NCBI GenBank assembly: GCA_965224205.1
Contig: CBDCYN010000009.1
Location: 1-64,000, forward strand
DNA from: CBDCYN01 sp965224205
Lineage (GTDB): Bacteria; Planctomycetota; Phycisphaerae; Phycisphaerales; Phycisphaeraceae
DNA length: 64,000 nt
Reading direction: 5' to 3'
Shown here: positions 1 to 9,567 of the stretch, one piece after another
Layout of the letters: the number at the start of each line of letters is the position of its first letter
Position numbering within the stretch: the first letter of the stretch is position 1
Translations under genes and position numbers: made by a program
Notes under the pieces: generated by a model
The model's input: only the letters and a program-made list of their open reading frames with translations
Databases searched by the model: none
Told to the model about the DNA's origin: nothing

Positions 1-630
1 AAGATCCAAGCCACTCGGCTGTTTTTGACAGCCAGCTGTCGCGTGTATTGATTGCTGACGACGACGATCTGCTAGCTGCCAGCCTCAGACACCATGTAGA
101 GCAACTAGGCTATACCTGTATCGGTCCCGCGTCCAATGGGGAAGAAGCGGTCGAACTAGCTAAGCGTACCAGGCCGGACCTGGCCCTGCTCGATCTACGC
201 ATGCCTGTCTTAGATGGTCTGGGAGCTGGATCGATCCTATTTAAGCACATGGGCATCCCGGTAGTAATCGTCAGTGCCCATTCCGATCCCGAGTACTTGG
301 AAGCCGGGCAGAAAGCCGGGGTGTTCGGATATCTCATAAAGCCAGTAACCATAGACCAATTAAGAGTTAACATTGGCGTGGCTTGGGCTAGATTCCGTCA
401 ATATGAAAAACTGCGATGCGAAGTTCAAGACCTCAAAGGCGCCTTGGAAGACCGCAAATACATCGAGCGAGCCAAAGGGCTGCTGATGGACCGTCTAGGT
501 CTTGGTGAGGCCGAGGCGATGCGCCGGTTGATGAAGCAAGCCCGGGATTCAAGGGCGTCGCCTACCCGATTTAGCCCGAGCGCTGATAGAAAGTGAGCAG
601 CTACTTTACAACGGGAAGAAAAAGGGGTAA
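1..630 (+). CDS. ANTAR-domain response regulator (AmiR/NasT type), 5' end outside window, frameshifted near 3' end
   Basis: Probable response regulator acting by RNA-binding antitermination. The frame is open to the left edge, so the true start is probably outside the window; the first usable start inside is TTG at 48. The receiver domain begins with an acidic cluster (IADDDD), has the phosphoacceptor in LLDLRMP and the conserved lysine in GYLIKPVT. It is followed by an ANTAR domain beginning near the stretch DRKYIERAKGLLMDRLGL. The frame stops at 596, but in the +1 frame the expected end of the ANTAR helix bundle (RRLPDLARALIESEQLL) continues to TAA at 628-630. The switch point is the GGG run at 553-555, so one extra G would explain it. 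No partner kinase is visible. Family assignment is firm; whether the shift is real is open. Confidence 0.75.
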
Positions 631-1116
631 GATACAAGTAGTTAGTTTGGTGTAGGACCGCTTCTTCAACCTGCACCCCACGTAGTGCCAAGTCTCAATT
701 CTAGCCATGTCTGCTAGGTCTGAGCATTTTCATCATATAACTGGCCAAGGGTTGCCAAAGAACAATGGATGATCTGCCCAACGAGGGCGTTTCATCACGA
801 AGCATTGTTCAGTCTCGTTAGCAGACTCGATATGGACCCATGGCAAACAATTGGCTTTCTATCCAGATTCAACTCCAGTCTAAGATTATTTCTGTGATTT
901 TACCCCTCACTTTACCTAGCATTCCAGTTCGGGGCGGAGGATACCGGTGCGGGGTGGGGGGATATTTTGAGTGTGGCGTGTTTGGCGTCGCCGCTCATTG
1001 ACGATTCATGCCCTCGGCTAGCAATCGTCGGTGTGCGGCGGCGTCCACGCCCTCATTAAACAATAGTAGTCGCACTCTCCCTCATTGATCCTATCCTCAG
1101 GCTCACGTACGCTGCC
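631..1116. other. Intergenic stretch without recognisable gene
   Basis: About 490 bases between the ANTAR regulator and the convergent membrane-protein gene. The composition is less GC-rich than the flanks. I find no open frame with protein-like composition, no tRNA and no clear terminator. Confidence 0.5.
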
Positions 1117-2485
1117 TCACGAATCAGAGCACGACATTAATACATGATGCGTACTACGCGTTAGGTTCCATGATTCACGGCATCGCTGGAAAAAACGCCG
1201 ACGTGGTTGGTCTTCAGCGTGGTTGCTTGAAGACATATCCTCATGAACAGACGTATCCAGTGATGGTTCACCGTTCAGACTCAGCGCCTGCCGCAGGGTA
1301 GTCGCCAGCCAGCGCAGCTCTTCGCGGTCGCGGCCGGTGAACAGGCCCAGTTTATCGCCCTGCGTCGGCTGGATCTGCAGCTGCATCACCGGTTTGTTGT
1401 TGACCTTCATCCCGCTCGAACCCATATGGATCGAACGCAGCTCATCCGCCGCCCACTCGTGCTGCTTCGTGCCCGACCCGATCGCTGATTCGGAGACTAA
1501 TAGAGTCTCATAGACCACGTCGATAATTGCCCGTCGGCTGCCCATCCGGATCGCCCCGTAGATCAGCCCGATCCCGATCACCCAGAAAACCGAGATGAAC
1601 AAGAACGTGAACCACGGAGCGTCTCCAGAAGCGACCATCGCCGCGGTCACCACCCCGGTGATCGTCAGCCAGAACAACGCCATGAACATCATCCCGCTCG
1701 AGCCCTTCCAGATCCCCAGCGGCGGCACGGTCAGGCTGATCCCCCGGTTGATCGGCTCTAACCGGATCTTGCTCCCAGCTGGCTGCTCGAACACGTCATC
1801 ACGACCCCCAGTGTCTTGCGCAATGCCAAGCCCCTCGGCTATCGACTCGACCCCTAACGACCGGTGGGTCACCTCCAGCTGCGGTTGATCCGAACCGCGG
1901 ACGAGCTTCTTGTCCCGTTGCCGTTCGATCCGGTCGGCTAAATCATTAGCCAGGGCACGAACGAGCGCCACGGGATACGCCGCCGCCAGGACCAGCGCCT
2001 TGCACCCCGTCGGTGTTCGCCCGGATCGCCGCGAGGTCGGGAAACAGCTCGACCGTCTGCCCCGACCCGCGTGAACCGCTCGACCGCCCCGACCCGTGGA
2101 GCACCTCGAACCCTTTAAGCTTGGCGATCGGCCGCGACCGCTTAAACCGCATTAGGCCCAGCCGCTCGATCGCGATGATCTTGTCACGCGTGACCCGGAT
2201 CTCGCTTCGCCCGCTGGTCACGCCCCGACCGATGTTAAAAAACATCATCCCGATGAAAATGGGAAACACCGCTGTGGCCAACCCAAACACGATCCCCGGG
2301 CCACTCGTCTGCTGGGCCGCCGCCGCGATGCCCCCGCCCCCGAAGACCAGAATGAGCATCCCCCCCATCAGCATCAAACCCCGGCCGATCCACTTCGCCG
2401 CGCCCAGGTCACGCCTGGGCAGCACGTAATGGGCCTTATGAAGGGTTTCTTGGATCTTCACGCCGCTTAATTCATTCGATGACAT
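1117..2485 (-). CDS. Putative multi-spanning membrane protein, split by a frameshift
   Basis: Not recognised as a named family. The N-terminal part (2485 down to about 2010) has two hydrophobic segments, one rich in Gly/Met/Leu and one ending in MMFFNIGRG, followed by a basic region. The C-terminal part (about 2005 down to 1117) has two more hydrophobic segments (around GMMFMALFWLTITGVV and FTFLFISVFWVIGIGLIYG) and a hydrophilic tail. The two parts lie in different minus frames. Dropping one base from the CCCC run at 2005-2008 (plus strand) joins them as DGCKALVLAAAYPVALVRA, giving one protein of about 450 residues with four membrane segments. The start ATG at 2485 gives MSSNELSG. A DUF-type envelope protein is likely; no function is claimed. 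Confidence 0.6.
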
Positions 2486-2531
2486 GCTAGCGCCTACCTG
2501 GAAATCATCGTTGAATGCAACAAACTCTCTT

Positions 2532-2665
2532 TTAGAAAGTGTGTGAGAAGGGGTGTGTCACTGGCGGCTTGCCCGCCAGTGCGATGAGCGAAAGGTTAAA
2601 ACACTGGCTGACAAGCAGCCAGTGGCACACTATTTTCAGCCATAGGCTTCTCACACACTTTCTAA
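2532..2665. repeat. Nested palindromic element (MITE/BIME-like) with 19 bp terminal inverted repeats
   Basis: The ends 2532-2550 and 2647-2665 are perfect 19 bp inverted repeats. Inside lies a second inverted pair, 2553-2564 against 2619-2630, matching at 11 of 12 bases. It contains two independent hairpins, 2559-2567/2573-2581 (arm CACTGGCGG) and 2602-2610/2616-2624 (arm CACTGGCTG). No open reading frame is present. It sits between the membrane-protein gene and the 3' end of recO. Confidence 0.75.
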
Positions 2666-2725
2666 GTGATCTCTCATCATTATCGGCTATCACGGGCCAA
2701 TCGTTGCGTTGATCCCGACGGACCG

Positions 2726-3511
2726 CTACAGCTTCCCAAAGACCGTTTCGACGGTCTTGAGCTGCCGATCGAGGATCACCCGTGCATAGCGGGCCAGCAG
2801 GCGGTTGGCCCTTTGCACCGATTCACCCTCACCGCCCTGCGTGCTCAGCGGCGTGCGCGACATAAAACCGCGTAGCGTCTCGATCGTCGAGCCACGCACC
2901 CGCCAGCGCCCCGCCCTGCCGCCGCGTCGCGTGTGGGTTGTTGTCTGCGACTGATCCACCAATCCCCCCGCGTGGGCGTCGAACCAATACCACGGTTCGT
3001 TGCCTCCATCGTCCGCCGTTGAGCTTGGGGATACATCGTTCTCGATCGAGGGCCGGTACCCGCAGTCTTCTAGTAAGCCCCACTGAAACCCGAGCAACGC
3101 GGGTTCCCGCTGCGGGGGATCCGTTAGGTGATCTAATAGTCGTGACAAGCCCGTGAACACGTTCGGGTGCGGGTCGTGCTCAGCGAGCATCGCCCGGGTC
3201 AGCTCCGCGGCATAAAGGGCAATGTGCATCGCGCGCAGGTCGCGGCGCAGGTGCGGGTACGGCTGCTGGAGATCCCACTCGGTGAGCGTCGCCAGGTCGC
3301 TGGTCGCTTTCGTGATCCCCACGACCTGCCCGAGCGTTAACAGCGCGAACCCCCCGCTGTACCGCGCCACCGCCCCGGGGCTGGTACGTTTCGCACCCTT
3401 GGCGATCCCCCCCACCGCGCCGTGATGCTGGGTCAACAACGTCACGATCTGGCTGGTCTCCGACCACTCCTGACAGCGGATGCAGATCGCCTGGTCTTTG
3501 AAGCGGGGCAT
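2726..3511 (-). CDS. recO: DNA repair protein RecO
   Basis: RecO loads RecA onto SSB-coated single-stranded DNA together with RecR in the RecFOR recombination pathway. The 261-residue product starts MPRFKDQAICIR, followed by the family's N-terminal OB-fold pattern (WSETSQIVTLLTQHHG, then GIAKGAKR) and a helical C-terminal region with the typical ELTRAMLAEHDP segment. Length is normal for RecO. The zinc-finger cysteines seen in many RecO proteins are not apparent. The start lies 9 bases downstream of the valS stop, so the two were probably cotranscribed. The gene is intact, unlike valS. Confidence 0.88.
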   Translation of the reverse strand: MPRFKDQAICIRCQEWSETSQIVTLLTQHHGAVGGIAKGAKRTSPGAVARYSGGFALLTLGQVVGITKATSDLATLTEWDLQQPYPHLRRDLRAMHIALYAAELTRAMLAEHDPHPNVFTGLSRLLDHLTDPPQREPALLGFQWGLLEDCGYRPSIENDVSPSSTADDGGNEPWYWFDAHAGGLVDQSQTTTHTRRGGRAGRWRVRGSTIETLRGFMSRTPLSTQGGEGESVQRANRLLARYARVILDRQLKTVETVFGKL

Positions 3512-5331
3512 GAAGGAATTTTACGGGATCGCCGCCAGCTGCTGGCGGAGCTGGGCTAACTCGCTCTGCGCCGCGTCGAGCTGATCGCGGGTCTGCTCAA
3601 CCAGGTGGGCGGGGGCTTTGTCAACGTAAGCCTTATTGGCCAGCCGACCGTTGAGGGCAGCGATGGACTTGTTCACCTCTTCGATGCGTTTGTTGAGCCG
3701 GGTCCGCTCGGCGTCGGCATCGACCAGGCCGTGCAGATATAGCGACGCACCCTCGACCAGTGTCGTGGCGGCGTCGGCAGGCTTAACGACCTTCGACCCG
3801 GCTGCGGCGAGTTCGACGTTAGCCAGCGTCTCGATCAAGGTACAGTGCGTAGTTAGTTCCTTGGCCATGTCATCGGGGGCCTGGACCGAGAGCGTCACCT
3901 TCTGCCGCGGGGGCACCTGATGCGTGGTGCGCATCTGCCGTAACCCCCCGACGACCTGCTGGACCAACCCGAACGCACGCTCGGCTTCATCGTCGACCAA
4001 TACCTCGTCGATCCTCGGCCAGGCGGCGGTCACGAGTAGGTCGCCCTTGGGCAGGGTCACCCCGTCGATCACGTCGCCACAGCGGTACGGGGCGATCGCG
4101 TTGAGGTGTTCCCAGAGTTTCTCGGTGATGAACGGCATGACCGGGTGGAGCATGCGCAGGCACGCGTCGAGGCACGACGCCAGCACTTGACGCTGGCCGG
4201 GGTCTTTCTGGACCGTCGGTTTGACCGGCTTCGATGTACCAATCGCAAAGGTCACGCCAGAAGAAGTCGTACAGCCCCTGGGCGTATTGGCTAAATTCGT
4301 ATTGATTCAGGGCGGTCGCATTGGTATCGCGCACCGTGACGGGCCAATCGAGACAAGATCCACCGGCTGGCCAGGTCAAGGCCGCCGTGATCGCTACCGA
4401 GGGTGAGCTTGTTCGTCATCAGCGGTCGATCTTGGACTTCCAGGTTCATCAAGGCAAAACGAGCGGCGTTCCAAAGCTTGTTGGCAGAAGTTGCGTCCGA
4501 CGTCGAATTTTTCACTGGTGTTGCGACCGGTGGTTGGGTCTTTGGCTACGGGCAAGCGTACGTCTTGCGTCTGCGTGGTCATGGCTGCCAGGGTGTAGCG
4601 CATCGCGTCGGAGCCGTGACTGTGGATGATATCGAGCGGGTCGACCCCGTTGCCTAGGCTCTTGGACATCTTGCGACCCTGTCCGTCCTGGATCATCGCG
4701 TGGATAAACACGTCGGTGAATGGCAGCCGGTCTAAGGAAATAGAGGTTGAACATCACCATGCGCGAGACCCAAAGCGTGATGATCTCGCGCGCGGTGCAG
4801 AGCACGGAGCCGGGGTTCCAGGTTTCGAGTTCGTCGGTGTTCTGCGGCCACCCGAGCGTGCTAAATGGCCAGAGGGCCGAGGAGAACCAGGTGTCGAGCA
4901 CGTCGGGGTCTTGCGTTCATAACCCTGATTCGATTCAAGTTCTTCGATGTTCTATCTCTATCGTAACCGGGCATCACGAACAGCATAACCGGTCTAACAA
5001 AACACTGGTAATGGTTCGTCGTAAGTATCAATCGTAAAGTCTGTGTCACGAGTCTGGATTTAGCAACCCGTACGCTTCGCAGTGCTCGTTCCCTCGGTTA
5101 ATCGAACTCAGCAACGTCGGCAACCATTTGCTTTAGAATGCCTTATATCCAGGCATTTTGACATAGGGAGCTTGCATGAATGACTCCACACCGGTATCCG
5201 ATGTCCCCACCACAATTGGCGGCTGATGCACCAATCGCGGATGTTTTCGTGCCAGCCGCGGAAGGTTTTGGCGTATCGATCAGGGTGAAACCTTAGCCGT
5301 CCGGCCCAATCCGACGGGGTGGGGCCTCTAA

Positions 5332-5412
5332 CGAGCCGCGACCGTGAGGGAGCGGTCCCGGCGCGTGGGTGGACGGGGGGTTTACGGCTCACCCCACGGT
5401 CGCTGCTCGCCA
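5332..5412. repeat. REP-like palindrome, family A (3' side of the transposase relic)
   Basis: Left arm CGAGCCGCGACCGTGAGGGA from 5332; the right arm near 5386-5410 is its imperfect inverse (ACGGTCGCTGCTCG). It lies just beyond the transposase relic and forms one flank of the insertion in valS. Confidence 0.75.
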
Positions 5413-5414
5413 CC

Positions 5415-5926
5415 GCCGATACGATCCTCGCCCTGGCTCCTCCAACACATACCGACATGCCGCGGTCCACGACTTCGGGCTTCGTTGAGGTAGCGTGTGC
5501 TGCCGTGACGGGTCCATATCTTCGAACCGGACTGCGTCGACAAACCGGCCTCGACGAGTCGACGGGTCGCGTAAGACTTGAAGGTCGTTCAAGCACTTTT
5601 TCTCGGGCGCCGCGGGCCCGGAGACCACGGCGTGGACATGGTTCGGTCCGCACGCTGCAAGCCGCGTGCACGCCCCAACCGCGGTGGCGACACACTTCCT
5701 CGATGGTGTGATGCGCACCACCTGTCGTTGCGGGTCGTCTGAGAGTGACGGGGTTCGTGTTTGAGCTGTTGGTGTTCATACTCCTCGGCTTCGCGTTCCT
5801 CATTGGGGTCGACGAACGGGCGTGCCGGCAGGTTCTGTTGTGATCGCGGTCCACCGAGCCGCGCTCGTCGCCGTGTAGCCAGGTGCCGTAGCAGGTGAAG
5901 GTGATGAGGTACGTGAGTCGGGGTAC
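5415..5926 (-). pseudogene. Decayed REP-associated tyrosine transposase (RAYT, Y1/IS200-like)
   Basis: Y1-type transposases of this group cut single-stranded palindromes with an HUH-like motif and one tyrosine, and RAYTs act on the REP sequences that flank them. Visible pieces in order are RLTYLITFTCYGTWLHGDER (N-terminal signature), GSVDRDHN, then EEVCRHRGWGVHAA, then in another frame NHVHAVVSG (the His-x-His metal site) and ACRYVLEEPG near the end. At least two frame changes separate these pieces, and the codon where the family's first methionine is expected reads GTA, so this copy is not translatable as it stands. REP palindromes lie on both sides (5956-6030 and 5332-5412), giving the arrangement called a REPtron. 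It sits inside valS. Confidence 0.75.
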
Positions 5927-5955
5927 TGGGTTGATCCAGCCGGGATCGGGCTGAT

Positions 5956-6030
5956 CAGGGAGCGAACCCGGCTCCCTGACGGTGGACGGGCGGTTTACTG
6001 CTCGCCTCACGGTTCGTGGCTCGTTGGAGC
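5956..6030. repeat. REP-like palindrome, family A (5' side of the transposase relic)
   Basis: A short inverted pair (TCAGGGAGC / GCTCCCTGA) at 5956-5980 is followed by the family A right-arm sequence CTCACGGTTCGTGGCTCGTT near 6006-6025. The copy is more diverged than those at 9381 and 17117. It lies just upstream of the transposase relic. Confidence 0.6.
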
Positions 6031-7257
6031 CGGGCCATCGGCCATGGCCTGGAGAGCCAATCCTGCGAGGGAGTTTTTCGGGTAGACTCCGTGCCGGGCC
6101 AAGGGCCGATGTCGGGTTTAGGGACGTGATCTGCTTCGTCACGCATACGTACCACTGATCACTTAGGTACGGCTCGATCGGCACGTGGCTACGGTACGAG
6201 TGGCCGACGCTGTGGCGGTAGGGTTTGACCTCTTCTAACAATTCGTTTTCACGGAACCAATCGACGATCGCTTTGCGGGCTTGGTCGCGGTCGAGACCCA
6301 GCGGCACGGCGTCTTGATCAATCTCGGCGAATAATCATCCGGGGGCCAACCGTGGTGGGCGCTGATGCGACGCGTCCGGGGCCATGACGTTGATCACGGG
6401 CAAATCGTGACGCTGGCCGATTTCCCAGTCGTTGGGGTCGTGGGCGGGGGTGACTTTCAAGAAACCCACTCGCATAACGGGCTTTCGGGTCGTCGCTGAT
6501 TCAGGGTCGGGGATGACCACATAGTCGTCGCCGATGCACGGGGATGACACGGTTGACAATCGGCAACCGACACCGGCGGCCGATCAGGTGGGCACGCTTT
6601 TCATCCTTGGGGTTTACAGCCACGGCCGTGTCACCGAGCATGGTTTCAGGTCGGGTGGTGGCGACGGTGACGAATTCGCCGGTGTCGCGGCCATTGTCGT
6701 CTACCAAGTGGGTATTTCAAGTACCAGAAGTGGCCGTCGATCTCGCGCATCTCGACCTCGTCGTCGGCCAGGGCGGTCTGGGTGGCGGGGTCCCAATTCA
6801 CGAGGCGTTTGCCGCGGTAGATCAGCCCGTCTTTGAACAACCGGAAGAACGCCTCGCGCACGGCTTTGGCGCAGATGTCGTCCATGGTGAACCGCTGGCG
6901 GTCCCAGTCGCACGAGCAGCCCATGGCCTTGAGCTGGTCGGTGATGCGCTGCTCGTATTCATCCTTCCACGCCTGGACCTTTTCGATGAACGGCTCGCGG
7001 CCGGGCTTACCTTCGGCTTCGAGCTGTTTGTAGTCTTTGAGGGCGGGTTTGCCCTCGGCTTGGGAGGCGCTTGTCGACCACGGTCTGGGTGGCAATGCCG
7101 GCGTGGTCGGTGCCGGGGATCCAGACGGTGTTGTCGCCGAGCATCCGGTGGTAACGGATCAGCACGTCTTGGAGCGTGTTGTTGAGGGCGTGACCCATGT
7201 GCAGGGCGGCGGTGACGTTGGGGGGGGGGATGACGATGCAGTAAGGAGGGGGACTGT

Positions 7258-7291
7258 TTGGGACCGCTTCCTCACGGTCGCGGCTCGTTGG
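7258..7291. repeat. Family A half-palindrome inside the valS N-terminus
   Basis: The stretch ACGGTCGCGGCTCGTTGGAG near 7275-7294 matches the right arm of the family A palindromes. On the minus strand it is in frame with valS and reads PPTSRDREEAVPN, inserted just ahead of the conserved PYCIVIPPPNVTAALHMGH segment. No second arm is present. Confidence 0.7.
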
Positions 7292-7445
7292 AGGCGGATC
7301 GGGGGTGGCGTGGAAGGCATTCGCGTCGGTCCAGCGTTGGGCGATTTCGGGCTCGATCGCTGCGGGGTCGTACTTTGGGGCGAGGTCGGTGCTCATGGTT
7401 TCACGCATCGCTTTAAGGTCTAGAGGGGTTCTTTCTTCCTCGGGG

Positions 7446-7775
7446 TTACGGGGTATGCGGCTGGCCGGTGAGGTTTAGCCCCACGACCCCGGCGATGATC
7501 AATAGCAAGCACAGCACGCGCGTGGCTGTCATCGGTTCGTGGAACACCGTCACGCCGATCACCGCGATCGCCGCGGTGCCGACCCCGGACCAGATCGCGT
7601 AGGTCGTGCTGATCTGGAGCTGTTTCAACGCCAGGGTCAAACACACAAAACTTAACGCATAAAACAGGAATACGAGCACCGACGGGACCGGCTTGGTGAA
7701 CCCCTCGGCCAGCTTCATGCACGTGGTGCCGCAGACTTCGAGGAGGATCGCAGCGCCTAGGTATACCCAGCTCAT
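7446..7775 (-). CDS. Small multidrug resistance (SMR) family exporter, EmrE-like
   Basis: A proton-coupled antiporter of the inner membrane for small cationic or guanidinium-like compounds, working as an antiparallel dimer. The 109-residue length and four hydrophobic segments are standard. The proton- and substrate-binding glutamate is E13 in AILLEVCGTTCMKLAEGFT, and the signature YAIWSGVGTA contains the tryptophan of the binding pocket. The sequence resembles EmrE more than guanidinium exporters (Gdx/SugE) in the WSGVG region, but the substrate cannot be told. The gene lies 16 bases downstream of ffh and upstream of valS on the same strand, so it is probably read in the ffh transcript. No guanidine riboswitch is seen. 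Confidence 0.85.
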   Translation of the reverse strand: MSWVYLGAAILLEVCGTTCMKLAEGFTKPVPSVLVFLFYALSFVCLTLALKQLQISTTYAIWSGVGTAAIAVIGVTVFHEPMTATRVLCLLLIIAGVVGLNLTGQPHTP

Positions 7776-7791
7776 CGCCGATTACCCCCGG

Positions 7792-9294
7792 TCACCTGCT
7801 CTTGCGTTTGCGCTGCTTGAACCGGGGACGCTTGGCTTTGGTCGAGCCGCCGAGTTTGGGCATCGCCCCGCGACCGGCCCCCATCGCGGCCAGATCGCTC
7901 ACCCCCATCCCGGCCATGGTCTTGAGCCGGTCGACCATGCCCATGCTCGACATCTCCTTGCTGAGCTTGGAGATCATCTCGAAACCCTTGACCAGCTGGC
8001 TGACCTCCTGCTGGCTGGTGCCCGAGCCGCGGGCGATGCGGCGGCGGCGCGAGTTGTCGAGCAGGTCGACGTTTTCACGCTCCCGCTTCGTCATCGACTG
8101 GATGATCGCCTCGGTGCGGTTGATCTGGGATTCGTCGAGGTCCAGGCCCTGGAGCTGGTTGCCGATGCCCGGCAGCATCCCCAGCAGGCTCTTCATCGGG
8201 CCCATCTTCCGGATGCTCTTGAGCTGCTTGAGGAAGTCGTCCATGGTCATCTTGCCCTTGGACAGCTTCTCTTGCAGCGCGATCGCCTCTTCCTCGGAGA
8301 CCTGCTCTTGGGCCTTCTCGACCAGGCTTAATACGTCGCCCATGCCGAGGATGCGCTGGGCGACACGATCGGGGTGGAACTCTTCGAGCGCGTCGAGCTG
8401 CTCGCCGACGCCGATCGCTTTGATCGGCTTGCCGGTGATCTGCCGCACCGACAGGGCTGCCCCGCCGCGGGTGTCGGAATCGAACTTGGTGAGGACCACC
8501 CCGTCGAGCTCGAGCTGGTCGTTGAACGCCTTGGCGGAGTTGACCGCGTCCTGGCCGGTCATCGAGTCGATCACCAGGAAGATCTGGTGAGGGTTGACCG
8601 CCTGGTTCACGGCCCGCAGCTCGTTCATCAGGTCGTCGTTGACGTGCAAACGCCCGGCGGTGTCGAGGATCAGCACGTCGGCCTTGGCCCTACGCGCCTC
8701 GGCAAGGGCGTTGCGACAGACTGTCACCGCGGCCCCGACGGCCTTGCCGTACTCGGCGACCTTGTCCATCTCCGCGTAAAAGTGCACGCCCGCCGACCCG
8801 GGGAACTGGTCACGGACCTGCTCGCTGAGGACTTGTAATTGGTGCACCGCCGCGGGGCGTTGCAGGTCGGCCGCGGCGAGCATGACGCTCTTGTTCTGCT
8901 TGCGCAGGTACCCGGCGAGCTTGCCGCAGGTGGTGGTCTTGCCCGAGCCCTGTAGGCCGCACATCATCACCACGGTGGGCCCGGGCTGGACAAACATGAC
9001 CGGGCTCGAGGCGGCTTCGAGTTCCTCCGGGTCGGCCATCAGGGCCACCAGCTCGTTGAAGACGACCTGGATCATCTGTTCACCGGGCTGGAGGCTCGAC
9101 AGCACCTCGGTGCCCAGGGCGCGTTGGAGGACGTTTTTCGTAAACGTCTCGACGACCTCGTAGTGCACGTCGGCTTCGAGCAGGGCGGTGCGCACCTCGG
9201 TCATGGCCTCGCGCACGTTGGATTCGGAGATCTTGCCCTTGCCCGAGAGTTTCCTCAGAACACCAGAAAATTTTTCGGTAAGTGTTCCAAACAT
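7792..9294 (-). CDS. ffh: Signal recognition particle protein Ffh (SRP54)
   Basis: GTPase that binds signal sequences of nascent membrane proteins together with 4.5S RNA and docks with FtsY. The 500 residues show the N-domain helix bundle (1-95), the G domain with the P-loop GLQGSGKTTT at 113-122, DTAGR at 211-215 and TKFDSDTRGG from 269, and a methionine-rich M domain (about 330-450) containing MGPMKSLLGMLPG and the RNA-binding RRRRIARGSGTS. The basic tail KRPRFKQRKRKSR ends the protein. Start MFGTLTEKFSG matches the family. The frame is intact. A perfect 30 bp stem hairpin (9381-9462) lies upstream between rsmD and ffh. Confidence 0.97.
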   Translation of the reverse strand: MFGTLTEKFSGVLRKLSGKGKISESNVREAMTEVRTALLEADVHYEVVETFTKNVLQRALGTEVLSSLQPGEQMIQVVFNELVALMADPEELEAASSPVMFVQPGPTVVMMCGLQGSGKTTTCGKLAGYLRKQNKSVMLAAADLQRPAAVHQLQVLSEQVRDQFPGSAGVHFYAEMDKVAEYGKAVGAAVTVCRNALAEARRAKADVLILDTAGRLHVNDDLMNELRAVNQAVNPHQIFLVIDSMTGQDAVNSAKAFNDQLELDGVVLTKFDSDTRGGAALSVRQITGKPIKAIGVGEQLDALEEFHPDRVAQRILGMGDVLSLVEKAQEQVSEEEAIALQEKLSKGKMTMDDFLKQLKSIRKMGPMKSLLGMLPGIGNQLQGLDLDESQINRTEAIIQSMTKRERENVDLLDNSRRRRIARGSGTSQQEVSQLVKGFEMISKLSKEMSSMGMVDRLKTMAGMGVSDLAAMGAGRGAMPKLGGSTKAKRPRFKQRKRKSR

Positions 9295-9380
9295 GGTGGG
9301 GTCGCCTTGCGGACCAAATTGAAACCGATGCCGCGTCCGGATACCGATTAAAGCACAAACAGATCAGACGTCGCTGTCAC

Positions 9381-9462
9381 CGAGCCGCGACCGTCAGGCA
9401 GCGGGTTCTTATCATCGCACCACGAACCGACGAAGAACCCGCTGCCTGACGGTCGCGGCTCG
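9381..9462. repeat. REP-like palindrome, family A, perfect 30 bp arms
   Basis: 9381-9410 and 9433-9462 are exact reverse complements over 30 bases (outer part CGAGCCGCGACCGTCAGGCA) around a 22 base loop. It sits in the gap between the rsmD stop and the ffh start. It lacks a T-run, so it is better read as a dispersed palindrome than as an intrinsic terminator, though it could fold in the rsmD-ffh transcript. Confidence 0.9.
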
Positions 9463-9567
9463 CCCTGGACGCGGTTGTGAACCGTTTCGTGACGCGACGG
9501 ATCACCCGCGCCGATCCGGTGCATCGTAGATGAAATAAGGCCTTAAGCAAAGCTGCGTCCCGCGGCG

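Larger units (their letters stand above)
3521..7408 (-). pseudogene. valS: Valyl-tRNA synthetase gene with many frameshifts and a transposase insertion
   Basis: ValRS charges tRNA-Val. All landmarks of a class I enzyme occur in order, but in different minus frames. They are the N-terminal PPPNVTAALHMGHALNN (HIGH motif) near 7200, the editing-domain motif VTVATTRPETMLGDTAV near 6650, ENIRDWCISRQLWWGHRIP near 5240, DTWFSSALWPFSTLGWP near 4890, KMSKSLGNGVDPLDIIHSHG near 4650, the anticodon-binding helix SQYAQGLYDFFWRDL near 4270, and the C-terminal coiled arm ending at 3521. I count at least eight frame changes (around 7090, 6710, 6550, 6330, 4900, 4740, 4490, 4360, 4240) plus an insertion at about 5300-6136. 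The neighbours recO, ffh and the SMR gene are intact. Either this is a dying copy with a functional valS elsewhere, or the local sequence is poor. A half REP palindrome near 7275 is read as an extra peptide. Confidence 0.85.

Noticed and set aside
5319..5711. Plus-strand ORF over the transposase relic
   Set aside because: Antisense to transposase motifs and begins with translated REP sequence (TSRDREGAV); not a separate gene.
5108..6307. 399-codon open frame across valS and its insertion as one genuine fusion protein
   Set aside because: The middle holds transposase pieces in two frames and REP arms; the open frame is more likely due to high GC, although its joining of both valS ends is listed as a curiosity.
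6544..7185. Plus-strand frame opposite valS
   Set aside because: Complement of recognisable ValRS segments, low-complexity His/Val/Gly-rich product, no family match.
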